DNA from: Tannerellaceae bacterium
Lineage (GTDB): Bacteria; Bacteroidota; Bacteroidia; Bacteroidales; Tannerellaceae
Reading direction: 5' to 3'
DNA length: 64,000 nt
NCBI GenBank assembly: GCA_031270665.1
Contig: JAISXD010000079.1
Coordinates: 1-64,000 of the forward strand
Numbering within the stretch: position 1 is the stretch's first letter; every line of letters begins with the position of its first letter. The position numbers were made by a program, and so were the translations under genes. The notes beneath the pieces were generated by a model that did not search any database, was not told where the DNA came from, and worked only from the letters and a program-made list of their open reading frames with translations. Below are positions 41,699 through 50,396 of the stretch, one piece after another.

Positions 41699-43489
41699 TT
41701 AATCCAGTTTCAATACGGCAAGGAATGCTTTTTGCGGGACTTCTACCGTTCCGATTTGCTTCATGCGTTTCTTTCCCTCTTTCTGTTTTTCCAATAGTTT
41801 ACGCTTGCGCGAAATATCTCCTCCGTAGCATTTGGCCGTTACATCCTTACGTACGGCTTTTACCGTTTCGCGAGCTATGATTTTCGACCCGATCGCTGCC
41901 TGTATGGCAATGTCAAACTGCTGACGGGGGATAAGTTCTTTCAGTTTCTCACACATCCGCCGGCCAAAGTTTACGCTATTGTCTACATGCGTCAGGGTAG
42001 AAAGGGCGTCTACCGGCTCGCCATTCAAAAGGATATCCAACTTCACCAGTTTACTCGGGCGAAAATCCTGGATATGATAATCGAACGAAGCGTACCCTTT
42101 GGAGATACTTTTCAGTTTATCATAAAAGTCTATTACGATTTCTCCTAAAGGCATATCGTAGTAAATCTCCACACGGTCGCCCGAAATATATTCCTGCCTG
42201 AGCAGTATGCCGCGCTTACCCAGGCACAAGGTCATAATAGGCCCGATATAGGCCGTATTGGTAATTACCGACGCCCGGATATAAGGTTCGTCAATATGTT
42301 CAATTAACGTGGGGTCGGGCAGTCCGCTCGGGTTATGCACTTCCAGGCAATTGCCCTTCTTGTCGTACACCTTATAAGATACGTTCGGAACAGTTGTAAT
42401 AACATCCATATCAAACTCCCTGTCCAAACGTTCCTGTACGATTTCCATATGAAGCAATCCCAAGAAACCGCAACGGAAACCAAAACCTAACGCTACCGAA
42501 CTTTCCGGCTGGAAGGTTAAAGAGGCGTCATTCAACTGCAATTTTTCGAGGGAAGTACGCAGGTTTTCAAAGTCTTCACTATTTATCGGATAAACGCCGG
42601 CAAACACCATCGGCTTAACTTCTTCAAATCCGGCTATGGCTTCCTTCGCCGCATTCTTCACATGGGTAATCGTATCCCCTACCCTTACCTCCCTGGATGT
42701 TTTAATGCCCGATATGATGTACCCCACATCCCCCGTGCGGATTTCACTCCGGGGAGACATTTCCAGCTTCAACACACCCACCTCATCCGCTTCATATTCT
42801 TTTCCGGTGGCGATAAACTTCACATGGTCGCCCTTACGGACAACGCCATTTGCCACCTTAAAGTAAGCAATAATACCGCGGAACGAATTAAACACGGAGT
42901 CGAATATCAAGCATTGAAGCGGAGCGTCCGGGTCTCCTCCGGGAGCCGGCACTTTTTCGATGACAGCGTTTAAGATATCATATACGCCTTCGCCCGTTTT
43001 CCCGCTGGAGCGAAGGATACTCTCCCGCTTACAGCCCAGCAGCTCTACGATCTGGTCTTCCACCTCGTCGGGCATCGCGCTCGGAAGGTCTATCTTATTG
43101 ATTACAGGAATGATTTCCAAGTCGTTCTCAATGGCCATGTAGAGGTTCGATATGGTTTGCGCCTGAATACCCTGAGCGGCGTCTACTATCAGTAAAGCGC
43201 CTTCGCAAGCGGCAATAGAACGGGATACTTCATACGAAAAATCCACATGCCCCGGCGTATCAATCAAATTCAGAATATACTTTTCATTGTTACGGGTATA
43301 TTCCATCTGGATGGCATGGCTTTTGATCGTTATGCCGCGTTCGCGTTCCAAATCCATATCATCAAGAACCTGCGCATGGTTTATTTCTATTGTTTTGGTA
43401 TATTCAAGCAAACGGTCGGCCAGGGTACTTTTACCATGATCGATGTGGGCGATAATACAAAAATTACGAATATTGTTCATCTGATACAT
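41699..43489 (-). CDS. lepA: Elongation factor 4
   Basis: [85 protein letters not shown]. Confidence 0.98.
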   Translation of the reverse strand: MYQMNNIRNFCIIAHIDHGKSTLADRLLEYTKTIEINHAQVLDDMDLERERGITIKSHAIQMEYTRNNEKYILNLIDTPGHVDFSYEVSRSIAACEGALLIVDAAQGIQAQTISNLYMAIENDLEIIPVINKIDLPSAMPDEVEDQIVELLGCKRESILRSSGKTGEGVYDILNAVIEKVPAPGGDPDAPLQCLIFDSVFNSFRGIIAYFKVANGVVRKGDHVKFIATGKEYEADEVGVLKLEMSPRSEIRTGDVGYIISGIKTSREVRVGDTITHVKNAAKEAIAGFEEVKPMVFAGVYPINSEDFENLRTSLEKLQLNDASLTFQPESSVALGFGFRCGFLGLLHMEIVQERLDREFDMDVITTVPNVSYKVYDKKGNCLEVHNPSGLPDPTLIEHIDEPYIRASVITNTAYIGPIMTLCLGKRGILLRQEYISGDRVEIYYDMPLGEIVIDFYDKLKSISKGYASFDYHIQDFRPSKLVKLDILLNGEPVDALSTLTHVDNSVNFGRRMCEKLKELIPRQQFDIAIQAAIGSKIIARETVKAVRKDVTAKCYGGDISRKRKLLEKQKEGKKRMKQIGTVEVPQKAFLAVLKLD

Positions 43490-43660
43490 TTATTAGGCTT
43501 GCAAAGATAGGCATTTTTCAGGAATGCAGTCGAGTTCAGGGGAATGATACAGAATGAAAAAGAAGATATTGTTTGATATCGAAAAAAACATGTAATTTAG
43601 CGACGGCTTATTTTTGAGGAAACAAGTTATCTCTCTACGATATTTTTTAAATAAAATCAC

Positions 43661-44698
43661 ATGATAGTCTTTCATATCACATCGCCGGAAACCGGCATCG
43701 CCTGTGAGTTGCAGCAGAAAATAGATCAGCTCACCAAGCCTAAAGGGTCATTGGGTGCGCTGGAAACGGTCGCCATGCAAATAGGGTTGATACAGCAGAC
43801 GCTTTCGCCTGTTTTGCAGCAACCGGTAAATATCATCTTTGCCGCCGACCACGGGATTGCGGATGAAAACGTAAGTAAATCGCCGAAAGAGGTGACCCGC
43901 CAGATGATTTCCAATTTTCTCAACGGGGGGGCCGGGGTTTGTTTTCTGGCGCGCCAGCACGGCTTCCGGTTGATCGTTGTAGACGCCGGGGTAGATTACG
44001 ATTTCCCGCCCGACCTGCGGATTATACACCGTAAGATACGTAAGGGGACGCGGAATTTCTTACATGGACCGGCCATGAGGGCGAGCGAAATGGAACTGGC
44101 CATGCAATACGGAGCGGATATTGTAACGGAATGCCACGAGGGCGGTTCCAATATAATCAGTTTCGGGGAAATGGGTATTGCCAATACGGCCGCATCGAGT
44201 ATGTGGATGACCTGCCTGGCCGATATGCCGCTTGCCGCTTGCGTTGGCGCCGGAAGCGGACTGGACGGCGAGGGGGTAAGGCATAAACAGGAAATACTGC
44301 AGGCCGCTTTAGACAAGTATAAAGGCGATCGCAGCGTATTGGACGTAATGCGTTATTTCGGCGGTTACGAAATGGTCATGGCGGTAGGCGGCATGCTTCG
44401 GGCCGCCGAATTGAAAATGACGATTCTGGTGGACGGCTTTATCATGACGAACTGTGTGCTGGCCGCCTCTAAATTATATCCGGAAGTATTGCCGTATTGT
44501 ATCTACGGGCATTGCGCAGGCGAGGCCGGCCATAAAAAGCTGCTTGAGGCGCTTCATGCAACGCCCCTATTGCATTTAGGCCTCCGGCTGGGCGAGGGGA
44601 CCGGCGCTATCTGCGCTTACCCGGTTGTAAGTTCCGCCGTCAGGATGATTAATGAAATGCACAGTTTTTCAAAGGCTTCCGTTACCAAATACTTTTAA
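43661..44698 (+). CDS. cobT: Nicotinate-nucleotide--dimethylbenzimidazole phosphoribosyltransferase
   Basis: [58 protein letters not shown]. Confidence 0.96.
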   Translation: MIVFHITSPETGIACELQQKIDQLTKPKGSLGALETVAMQIGLIQQTLSPVLQQPVNIIFAADHGIADENVSKSPKEVTRQMISNFLNGGAGVCFLARQHGFRLIVVDAGVDYDFPPDLRIIHRKIRKGTRNFLHGPAMRASEMELAMQYGADIVTECHEGGSNIISFGEMGIANTAASSMWMTCLADMPLAACVGAGSGLDGEGVRHKQEILQAALDKYKGDRSVLDVMRYFGGYEMVMAVGGMLRAAELKMTILVDGFIMTNCVLAASKLYPEVLPYCIYGHCAGEAGHKKLLEALHATPLLHLGLRLGEGTGAICAYPVVSSAVRMINEMHSFSKASVTKYF

Positions 44699-44699
44699 G

Positions 44700-45443
44700 A
44701 TGCGGCAGCTACTGGCAGCTTTCATATTCTTTACCCGGCTACCGTTTGGGCGGCTGGCAGCTATCCCGGCTGAAAAATTCAAACGTATTATCCCTTACTG
44801 GCCGCTGACGGGATGGCTTACCTCCGGCTGTTCGGTGTTTGTTTTATACGTAACGTCATTGCTTTTACCCTATGGCATTGCTTTACTTTTTGCCATGATT
44901 GCCCGCTTGCTGCTAACGGGCTGTCTGCACGAAGACGGGCTGGCCGACTTTTTCGACGGTTTTGGCGGCGGGTCCTCGCGCGAACGCATTCTTGCTATCA
45001 TGAAAGATTCGCATATCGGTACTTATGGCGTGGCGGGGCTTTTGTTTTATTTTGCCTTGTTTTATGCCCTGTTGAGCCATCTTCCCCTTGAACTGGCAGG
45101 CGCCGCCATCCTTGCCGGCGACCCATTTGCAAAAGGCGTATCATCCATGATTGTAAATCGTTTACCCTATGCGCGGAGCGAAGAAGAAGCAAAGAGCAAG
45201 GCCGTTTATCCTAAAATGAGCGCCGGGGATTGTGCGATTTGTATCCTTTTTGCCTCACTGCCTTTAATCGGTCTGCCTGCCCCCCGGTATCTATTGGCCA
45301 CCCTGTTGCCTGTTATAAGCTGGTGCTTCCTTACCTGGCTGATGAAAAAGAAAATACAGGGTTATACAGGCGACTGCTGTGGCGCCTTATTTCTCCTCTG
45401 CGAAATAGGTTTCTACCTGGGCGTCCTGCTTATTTCCCGCTAA
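44700..45443 (+). CDS. cobS: Adenosylcobinamide-GDP ribazoletransferase
   Basis: FFTRLPFGR, GCLHEDGLADFFDGFGGG, MKDSHIGTYGV, GYTGDCCGA. Start chosen at MRQLL. Confidence 0.95.
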   Translation: MRQLLAAFIFFTRLPFGRLAAIPAEKFKRIIPYWPLTGWLTSGCSVFVLYVTSLLLPYGIALLFAMIARLLLTGCLHEDGLADFFDGFGGGSSRERILAIMKDSHIGTYGVAGLLFYFALFYALLSHLPLELAGAAILAGDPFAKGVSSMIVNRLPYARSEEEAKSKAVYPKMSAGDCAICILFASLPLIGLPAPRYLLATLLPVISWCFLTWLMKKKIQGYTGDCCGALFLLCEIGFYLGVLLISR

Positions 45444-45474
45444 TACACAACATCATTAGCCACCGGATGAAGCG

Positions 45475-45572
45475 TATCCTTCGTGGGGAAAGCTTTATCC
45501 TTTGTGGGGAAGAGTCTATCCTTTGTGGGGAAGGGCTTATCCTTTGTGGGGAAAGCTTTATCCTTTGTGGGA
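45475..45572. repeat. Tandem repeat, ~21-bp unit (4 near-complete plus 1 partial copies)
   Basis: TATCCTTTGTGGGGAA(A/G)(A/G)(G)NN at 45475, 45496, 45517, 45538; partial at 45559. Confidence 0.92.
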
Positions 45573-45627
45573 TAATTACCGGTCGCTTAGGGTTTCAACC
45601 CTGTCTATGCGTCACGTGGAAGAAGAT

Positions 45628-46338
45628 TTACCGGAGCGTTTCCGGTTTCCCCACGTCTGTCACTTGGACGCCGGGAGGAAAATAAGCCTGGATGTTCGTT
45701 CTGGCGCAAACGGACAGGTAGAAGTTGATGATGGAAAACTTGCCTGTCCATTCTTCCATCCATTCAAACAGCCGGGGCGAGATAACATGTACGCCGCCAA
45801 AGGCATATCCGGCGTATTTCTGCGGGTCGAGATCGGAGAAGAACGACTTAATTTCTCCCGTATCGCGGTTATGCCAGGCGCACAGCTTGTTGTCTTTGTC
45901 AAATAACAGGTGGCGGGAGGTGTCTCTTTTGCTTACCAGCAGGGTGGCAAGCGGGCCTGTGGCTACATGATGATTGTAAAAAGCCTTCAAATCCACGTTC
46001 GAGCGTATATCCACATTGTGCACCAGGAAAGGTTCATCGTCTCCGGCAAGGAACCTGGCGGCGTGCTTGATACCTCCCCCCGTATCCAATAAATAATCGC
46101 GTTCGTCTGAAATCTTGATTTTGACGCCGAAATTATCGTTTGCCACCAGGAAGTCGATAATTTGCCCTCCCAAATGATGTATATTGATAACAATCTCACG
46201 GAAGCCGGCAGCTTTTAATTTCAGAATCAGATGCTCCAGCATGGGTTTGCCGCCAATGGGCACCAATGCTTTGGGGATGTTGTCGGTTACCGGTTTGAGG
46301 CGCGTGCCCAAACCCGCAGCAAGAATCATTGCTTTCAT
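45628..46338 (-). CDS. Sugar-1-phosphate nucleotidyltransferase (MurU-like)
   Basis: MKAMILAAGLGTRLKPVTDNIPKALVPIGGKPMLEH. Confidence 0.9.
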   Translation of the reverse strand: MKAMILAAGLGTRLKPVTDNIPKALVPIGGKPMLEHLILKLKAAGFREIVINIHHLGGQIIDFLVANDNFGVKIKISDERDYLLDTGGGIKHAARFLAGDDEPFLVHNVDIRSNVDLKAFYNHHVATGPLATLLVSKRDTSRHLLFDKDNKLCAWHNRDTGEIKSFFSDLDPQKYAGYAFGGVHVISPRLFEWMEEWTGKFSIINFYLSVCARTNIQAYFPPGVQVTDVGKPETLR

Positions 46339-47765
46339 AATACGGCGTCAAAGATTTGTTCTATATTCTGTTCCCGGTGTGTCAGGTGGATTTTCACGCC
46401 AAATGCACTGTGCAGGTGTTCCGCCAGACGTTGTGCCGAATACACCGAACGGTGTCGGCCCCCCGTACACCCGAAACTAACCATCAGGTTTGTAAATCCA
46501 CGGTCTAAATAGCGTTTTACGCAAGCGTCTACAATCGTTTGTACATGTTCAAGGAAGCGGGTTATTTCGCCGTCGTCTTCAAGGAAGCGCACCACCGGTT
46601 CGTCCAGCCCCGTAAAATGGTTGTAACGTTCATACTTGCCCGGGTTGTTGATCGCCCGGCAATCAAACACAAAGCCTCCCCCGTTGCCGGCAGGGTCGTT
46701 AGGTATCCCTTTCTTATAGGCGAAACTTACGATTTTCACCTCCAGCATCCGTCTTTGGATATCGTCCGAAAACTGTTTCAGCCGGGTCAACGCGCGAAGG
46801 ACAGAGCAGAGGTACGGATATTCCGGGAAATCTTCCCGTAACAGCCGGCGCAGGTTCTCAATGGCGAAAGGAACGCTTTGTATGAAATGGGGCTTCTTTT
46901 CAAAGTATCCCCTGAAGCCGTAAGCGCCCAATACCTGAAGGGTGCGGAAAAGGACGAAATGGCGCAGGCGGCGAAGAAAATCCGCTTCGTCAACAGGCAG
47001 ATACCGGCTTAAGGCCGTCATATACCCGGCGAGCAATTCCCTCTTCAAACCTTCGGGATAATTGGCCTTGGCCTGCCATAAGAAAGAGGCGATATCGTAA
47101 TAAACAGGGCCTTTCCGCCCGCCCTGGAAATCGATAAACCACGGTTCGCCCTCTTTAATCATTACATTGCGCGACTGGAAATCACGATAGAGGAACGTAT
47201 CGGAAGGCGTACATAACAGCGCATCGCTCAGTTGCTGGAAATCGTCTTCCAGCCTGTCTTCCTGAAAATCCATGCCGGTAGCTTTCAGGAAGCAGTATTT
47301 AAAGTAATTCAGGTCCCAAAGGATTGAACGCCGGTTGAACGCCGGCTGGGGATAGCAGTATGAAAAATCGAAATCATGCGCCCCGGCTACCTGGACAGAA
47401 GGCAACAGCTCAATTGTCTTATGCAGCAAACGGCGTTCGCTTTCATCGAATACGCCGCTTTTGCGTCCTTTTTCAATGGCGTCGAAGAGTAAGGTATCTC
47501 CCAAATCTTCCTGTAAATAAAAGGATTTGTCGCCGGTCCAATAATATACCTGGGGAACAGGCAGGCCTTTGCGGCGGAAATGGCCGGCCATATAGATAAA
47601 GGCGCCGTTTTCTTCCTGCGACGTACCGCTTACCCCGATTAACGTTTGGCTTCCCGTGATGCGGAAATAACGGCGGTTGGAACCCGATGAGGGCAACTCA
47701 TTTATCTCCCTGGCCCGGCTGCCGGTATAGGAATAATAGATTTTATGTAATTCGTCTATGATCAT
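46335..47765 (-). CDS. APH/AmgK-like phosphotransferase fused to RapZ C-terminal domain
   Basis: N-terminal kinase (VPQVYYWTGDKSFYLQEDLGDTLL; FLYRDFQSRNVMIKEGEPWFIDFQGGRKGPVYYDIASFL); C-terminal GFVFDCRAINNPGKYERYNHFTGLDEPV...FGCTGGRHRSVYSAQRLAEHL. Confidence 0.9.
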   Translation of the reverse strand: MIIDELHKIYYSYTGSRAREINELPSSGSNRRYFRITGSQTLIGVSGTSQEENGAFIYMAGHFRRKGLPVPQVYYWTGDKSFYLQEDLGDTLLFDAIEKGRKSGVFDESERRLLHKTIELLPSVQVAGAHDFDFSYCYPQPAFNRRSILWDLNYFKYCFLKATGMDFQEDRLEDDFQQLSDALLCTPSDTFLYRDFQSRNVMIKEGEPWFIDFQGGRKGPVYYDIASFLWQAKANYPEGLKRELLAGYMTALSRYLPVDEADFLRRLRHFVLFRTLQVLGAYGFRGYFEKKPHFIQSVPFAIENLRRLLREDFPEYPYLCSVLRALTRLKQFSDDIQRRMLEVKIVSFAYKKGIPNDPAGNGGGFVFDCRAINNPGKYERYNHFTGLDEPVVRFLEDDGEITRFLEHVQTIVDACVKRYLDRGFTNLMVSFGCTGGRHRSVYSAQRLAEHLHSAFGVKIHLTHREQNIEQIFDAVL

Positions 47766-47793
47766 TCTCCTTATTTGTAATGCAAATATAGAG

Positions 47794-47833
47794 AAAAAAA
47801 CCGGTGTACAAGAAGTACGCCGGTTTATATAAG
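47794..47833. repeat. 40-bp direct repeat (terminator-like hairpin), copy 1
   Basis: aaaaaaaccggtgtacaagaagtacgccggtttatataag; identical to 48991-49030; stem AAACCGGtGTAC/GTACgCCGGTTT. Confidence 0.95.
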
Positions 47834-47926
47834 TTACACCTCTTGATATAAAAACCTGCTTTGTTGGGATGATTCAATTATTCGTTTGTGTTTGCGTTAA
47901 AGCAGAAATGTTTCGTCTGATCTATT

Positions 47927-48247
47927 TTATTCTTTCTCTTTCTCCTTGTTATTGAGAGGATAAAAATAGTCGACTACTAAAGTGAAAATAAAAGAAAAAA
48001 CACCTCCTGCTAAGGCTGTAAATAAATATGGAATAGAAAACCCACTCCACAACAAGTAAATTAACATGCACGAAATAAGAATATATAAAAGTCTAAGAAC
48101 AGTTGGAATACTATACCAGGAAAAAACCATTACAGAAGAAAAAGAAAACAACATAACAGGTTCAAAGTCCCAATTTGTTCCAAATCTCACAAACAGTATC
48201 ACAATGAATACGATAAAAGAATAACTAAAAAATATATTTCTCCTCAT
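47927..48247 (-). CDS. Small multi-TM membrane protein, candidate immunity/accessory protein of the GG-peptide cassette
   Basis: 106 aa, about 3-4 hydrophobic segments, lysine/glutamate-rich tail, downstream of and co-oriented with the two GG peptides. Confidence 0.65.
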   Translation of the reverse strand: MRRNIFFSYSFIVFIVILFVRFGTNWDFEPVMLFSFSSVMVFSWYSIPTVLRLLYILISCMLIYLLWSGFSIPYLFTALAGGVFSFIFTLVVDYFYPLNNKEKEKE

Positions 48248-48274
48248 GATGCCTATGATAATTAATTAAATACA

Positions 48275-48305
48275 AAAAGGTTGAGATTAATCTACTCAAC
48301 CTTTT
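48275..48305 (-). terminator. Rho-independent terminator/attenuator after the GG-peptide genes
   Basis: AAAAGGTTGAG(48275-48285)/CTCAACCTTTT(48295-48305), perfect 11-bp stem; on the - strand the stem ends in a T run (CCTTTTTGTATTT). Confidence 0.85.
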
Positions 48306-48321
48306 GATACGATTTATATTA

Positions 48322-48483
48322 CTAATGCCCCATACATGTAGAATAATATTGAGCATCCGTCTGAACAAAATATTCAGAAGAAGCACAAAGCATTCCAATG
48401 AAATATGATAACCAACTGCCACCATTAACTGATTCTATTTCTGAATAGTTCAGTTCTTCAATTTTAGATTCAACAGATTCCAT
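48322..48483 (-). CDS. Double-glycine-leader peptide A (bacteriocin-like)
   Basis: MESVESKIEELNYSEIESVNGG|SWLSYFIGMLCASSEYFVQTDAQYYSTCMGH; leader LNYSEIESVNGG fits LSxxELxxIxGG; GMLCA is a GxxxA motif. Confidence 0.75.
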   Translation of the reverse strand: MESVESKIEELNYSEIESVNGGSWLSYFIGMLCASSEYFVQTDAQYYSTCMGH

Positions 48484-48496
48484 ACATATATTATTG

Positions 48497-48682
48497 TTAC
48501 ATACAACTGTTAAAAGCATTATAGCCATCACGAAAATCACCCGTAGCTCCTCTATCAAGCATTTCGCCAACAGCTATTCCTATGAATAACCAAACAATGG
48601 GAGCAAGTCCTCCATTTGTTTCGTTCATTTCCATTTCATTCATTTTTTCTACTCCATAAGTAGCCGGATTCAAATTTCCCAT
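48497..48682 (-). CDS. Double-glycine-leader peptide B (bacteriocin-like)
   Basis: MGNLNPATYGVEKMNEMEMNETNGG|LAPIVWLFIGIAVGEMLDRGATGDFRDGYNAFNSCM; leader MNEMEMNETNGG has the -12/-8/-7/-4 pattern; GIAVG is a GxxxG motif. Confidence 0.75.
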   Translation of the reverse strand: MGNLNPATYGVEKMNEMEMNETNGGLAPIVWLFIGIAVGEMLDRGATGDFRDGYNAFNSCM

Positions 48683-48818
48683 AAATATAAAAATCAATTT
48701 GTCATCTACTCTTTCAAAGCTTTTCGATACCCGCTTCCCTGTATGTAAGGCTATCAGGCGATCTGTAAAAGTAATCAATTTTAACAACTTGCAAGTATTT
48801 CTGTTTCTCTTACAAAAG

Positions 48819-48853
48819 CAAAAGTACGACCGGTTTGTGCAATGACATTGCAC
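48819..48853 (-). promoter_or_regulatory. Putative promoter/operator of the GG-peptide operon
   Basis: On - strand: palindrome GTGCAAT-GTC-ATTGCAC (48837-48853), then 10 bp, then -7 box TACTTTTG (48819-48826). Confidence 0.5.
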
Positions 48854-48990
48854 GGAAGGAATTATTTTTAATGTTTCCGGAAAAAATATTCTTTCTTTCC
48901 GAATTGGCAGATACGGTCTTTTGAGTCGATTCATACTTTTCTTGCGCCGACAAGGCGTCGTAATAAGGCATAGTATAAAGTTGATGATAT

Positions 48991-49030
48991 AAAAAAACCG
49001 GTGTACAAGAAGTACGCCGGTTTATATAAG
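48991..49030. repeat. 40-bp direct repeat (terminator-like hairpin), copy 2
   Basis: Identical to 47794-47833; directly downstream of the second gdhA. Confidence 0.95.
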
Positions 49031-49061
49031 CATTCAAACAAATAAGTGTTATGCCGGTTGA

Positions 49062-50396
49062 TTAAAGTATCCCCTGAGCCATCATGGCTTTGGCAACTTT
49101 CATAAAGCCTGCAATATTAGCGCCCTTTACATAATCTACATATCCGTCGGGGCGTGTTCCGTACTGCGTGCATTGCGTATGGATGGAGTTCATGATAGTC
49201 TTCAGTTTATTGTCTACCTCTTCGCGCGTCCAACTAAGCTTCATGGCATTCTGCGTCATTTCCAAACCTGAAACAGCTACCCCTCCCGCGTTTGCCGCCT
49301 TACCCGGGGCATACAGTATTTTTGCTTCGAGGAAAGCGCTGACGGCTTCCGGCGTAGAAGGCATATTGGCTCCTTCCGAAACGGCTATACATCCGTTGGC
49401 CAATAATGTTTTAGCGTCGTCGCCCGTCAATTCGTTCTGTGTGGCGCCTGGCATGGCGATGTCGCATTTTTCACCCCACGGGCGGGCTCCTTCAACATAT
49501 TTGCAATTGTACTTTTCGGCATATTCTTTGATACGTCCGCGATACAGGTTCTTAAGTTCCATTATATACGCAAGCTTTTCACTGTCGATACCGTCAGGGT
49601 CGTAGATATAGCCGTTCGAATCGGATAAGGTAACCGGTTTGGCGCCTAATTCAATCAGCTTTTCAACGGTGTATTGGGCTACATTCCCGGAACCGGAAAC
49701 AGCTACCACTTTCCCTTTAATATCGATGTTGCGTGTTTTCAACATTTCCAACAGGAAGTAAACATTCCCATACCCTGTTGCTTCCGGGCGAATTAAAGAG
49801 CCGCCAAATTCCAGACCCTTCCCGGTAAATGTACCGGTGTTTTCGCGGGCCAGTTTCTTATACATACCATACATATAAGATACTTCGCGGCCGCCAACTC
49901 CTATATCGCCGGCAGGAACATCCGTATCGGGTCCGATATGGCGCCACAATTCCAACAGGAACGCCTGACAGAAACGCATAATTTCGGCATTGGATTTTCC
50001 TTTGGGATTGAAATCCGAACCACCTTTACCGCCACCCATCGGAAGGGTAGTTAATGAATTTTTAAACGTTTGTTCGAAAGCAAGAAATTTAAGGATAGAA
50101 GGATTTACCGATGCATGGAAACGCATCCCGCCTTTGTATGGGCCAATCACATTGTTGTGCTGGATACGGTAAGCCATGTTTGTGTGTACCTGCCCTTTAT
50201 CATCCGTCCAGGTAATACGGAAAGAGAATATGCGGTCGGGGATACAGAGGCGTTCAATCAGGTTGTTTTTTTCAAATTCAGGATGTTGATTGTATACTTC
50301 TTCAATCGACATCAATACTTCTTCAACCGCTTGATGATACTCAGGTTCATTCGGGAATCTTCTTTTCAAATCGCTTAATACTTCTTTTACTTTCAT
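49062..50396 (-). CDS. gdhA: Glutamate dehydrogenase (second paralogue)
   Basis: Collinear with the 40284 CDS: GPYKGGMRFHASVNPSILKFLAFEQTFKNSLTTLPMGGGKGGSDF, VSGSGNVAQY. Confidence 0.96.
   Translation of the reverse strand: MKVKEVLSDLKRRFPNEPEYHQAVEEVLMSIEEVYNQHPEFEKNNLIERLCIPDRIFSFRITWTDDKGQVHTNMAYRIQHNNVIGPYKGGMRFHASVNPSILKFLAFEQTFKNSLTTLPMGGGKGGSDFNPKGKSNAEIMRFCQAFLLELWRHIGPDTDVPAGDIGVGGREVSYMYGMYKKLARENTGTFTGKGLEFGGSLIRPEATGYGNVYFLLEMLKTRNIDIKGKVVAVSGSGNVAQYTVEKLIELGAKPVTLSDSNGYIYDPDGIDSEKLAYIMELKNLYRGRIKEYAEKYNCKYVEGARPWGEKCDIAMPGATQNELTGDDAKTLLANGCIAVSEGANMPSTPEAVSAFLEAKILYAPGKAANAGGVAVSGLEMTQNAMKLSWTREEVDNKLKTIMNSIHTQCTQYGTRPDGYVDYVKGANIAGFMKVAKAMMAQGIL

Noticed and set aside
45475-45572. 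Possible CRISPR array
   Set aside because: Units are contiguous with no unique spacers and no cas genes are present.
45230-45906. ORFs of 151 and 134 aa with repeated ILCGE / YPLWG units
   Set aside because: Both are read-through products of the 21-bp tandem repeat overlapping cobS and the opposite-strand nucleotidyltransferase.
48225-48425. 66-aa - strand ORF
   Set aside because: Spans the strong 11-bp-stem terminator and overlaps both peptide A and the 106-aa ORF in another frame.
48497-48934. Full 145-aa version of the peptide B ORF
   Set aside because: The upstream part contains the predicted promoter; a start at 48682 gives a normal GG leader.
48810-49037. 75-aa - strand ORF (MNAYINRRTSCTPVF...)
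   Set aside because: Covers the 40-bp terminator repeat and the predicted promoter/palindrome of the peptide operon; more likely regulatory DNA.
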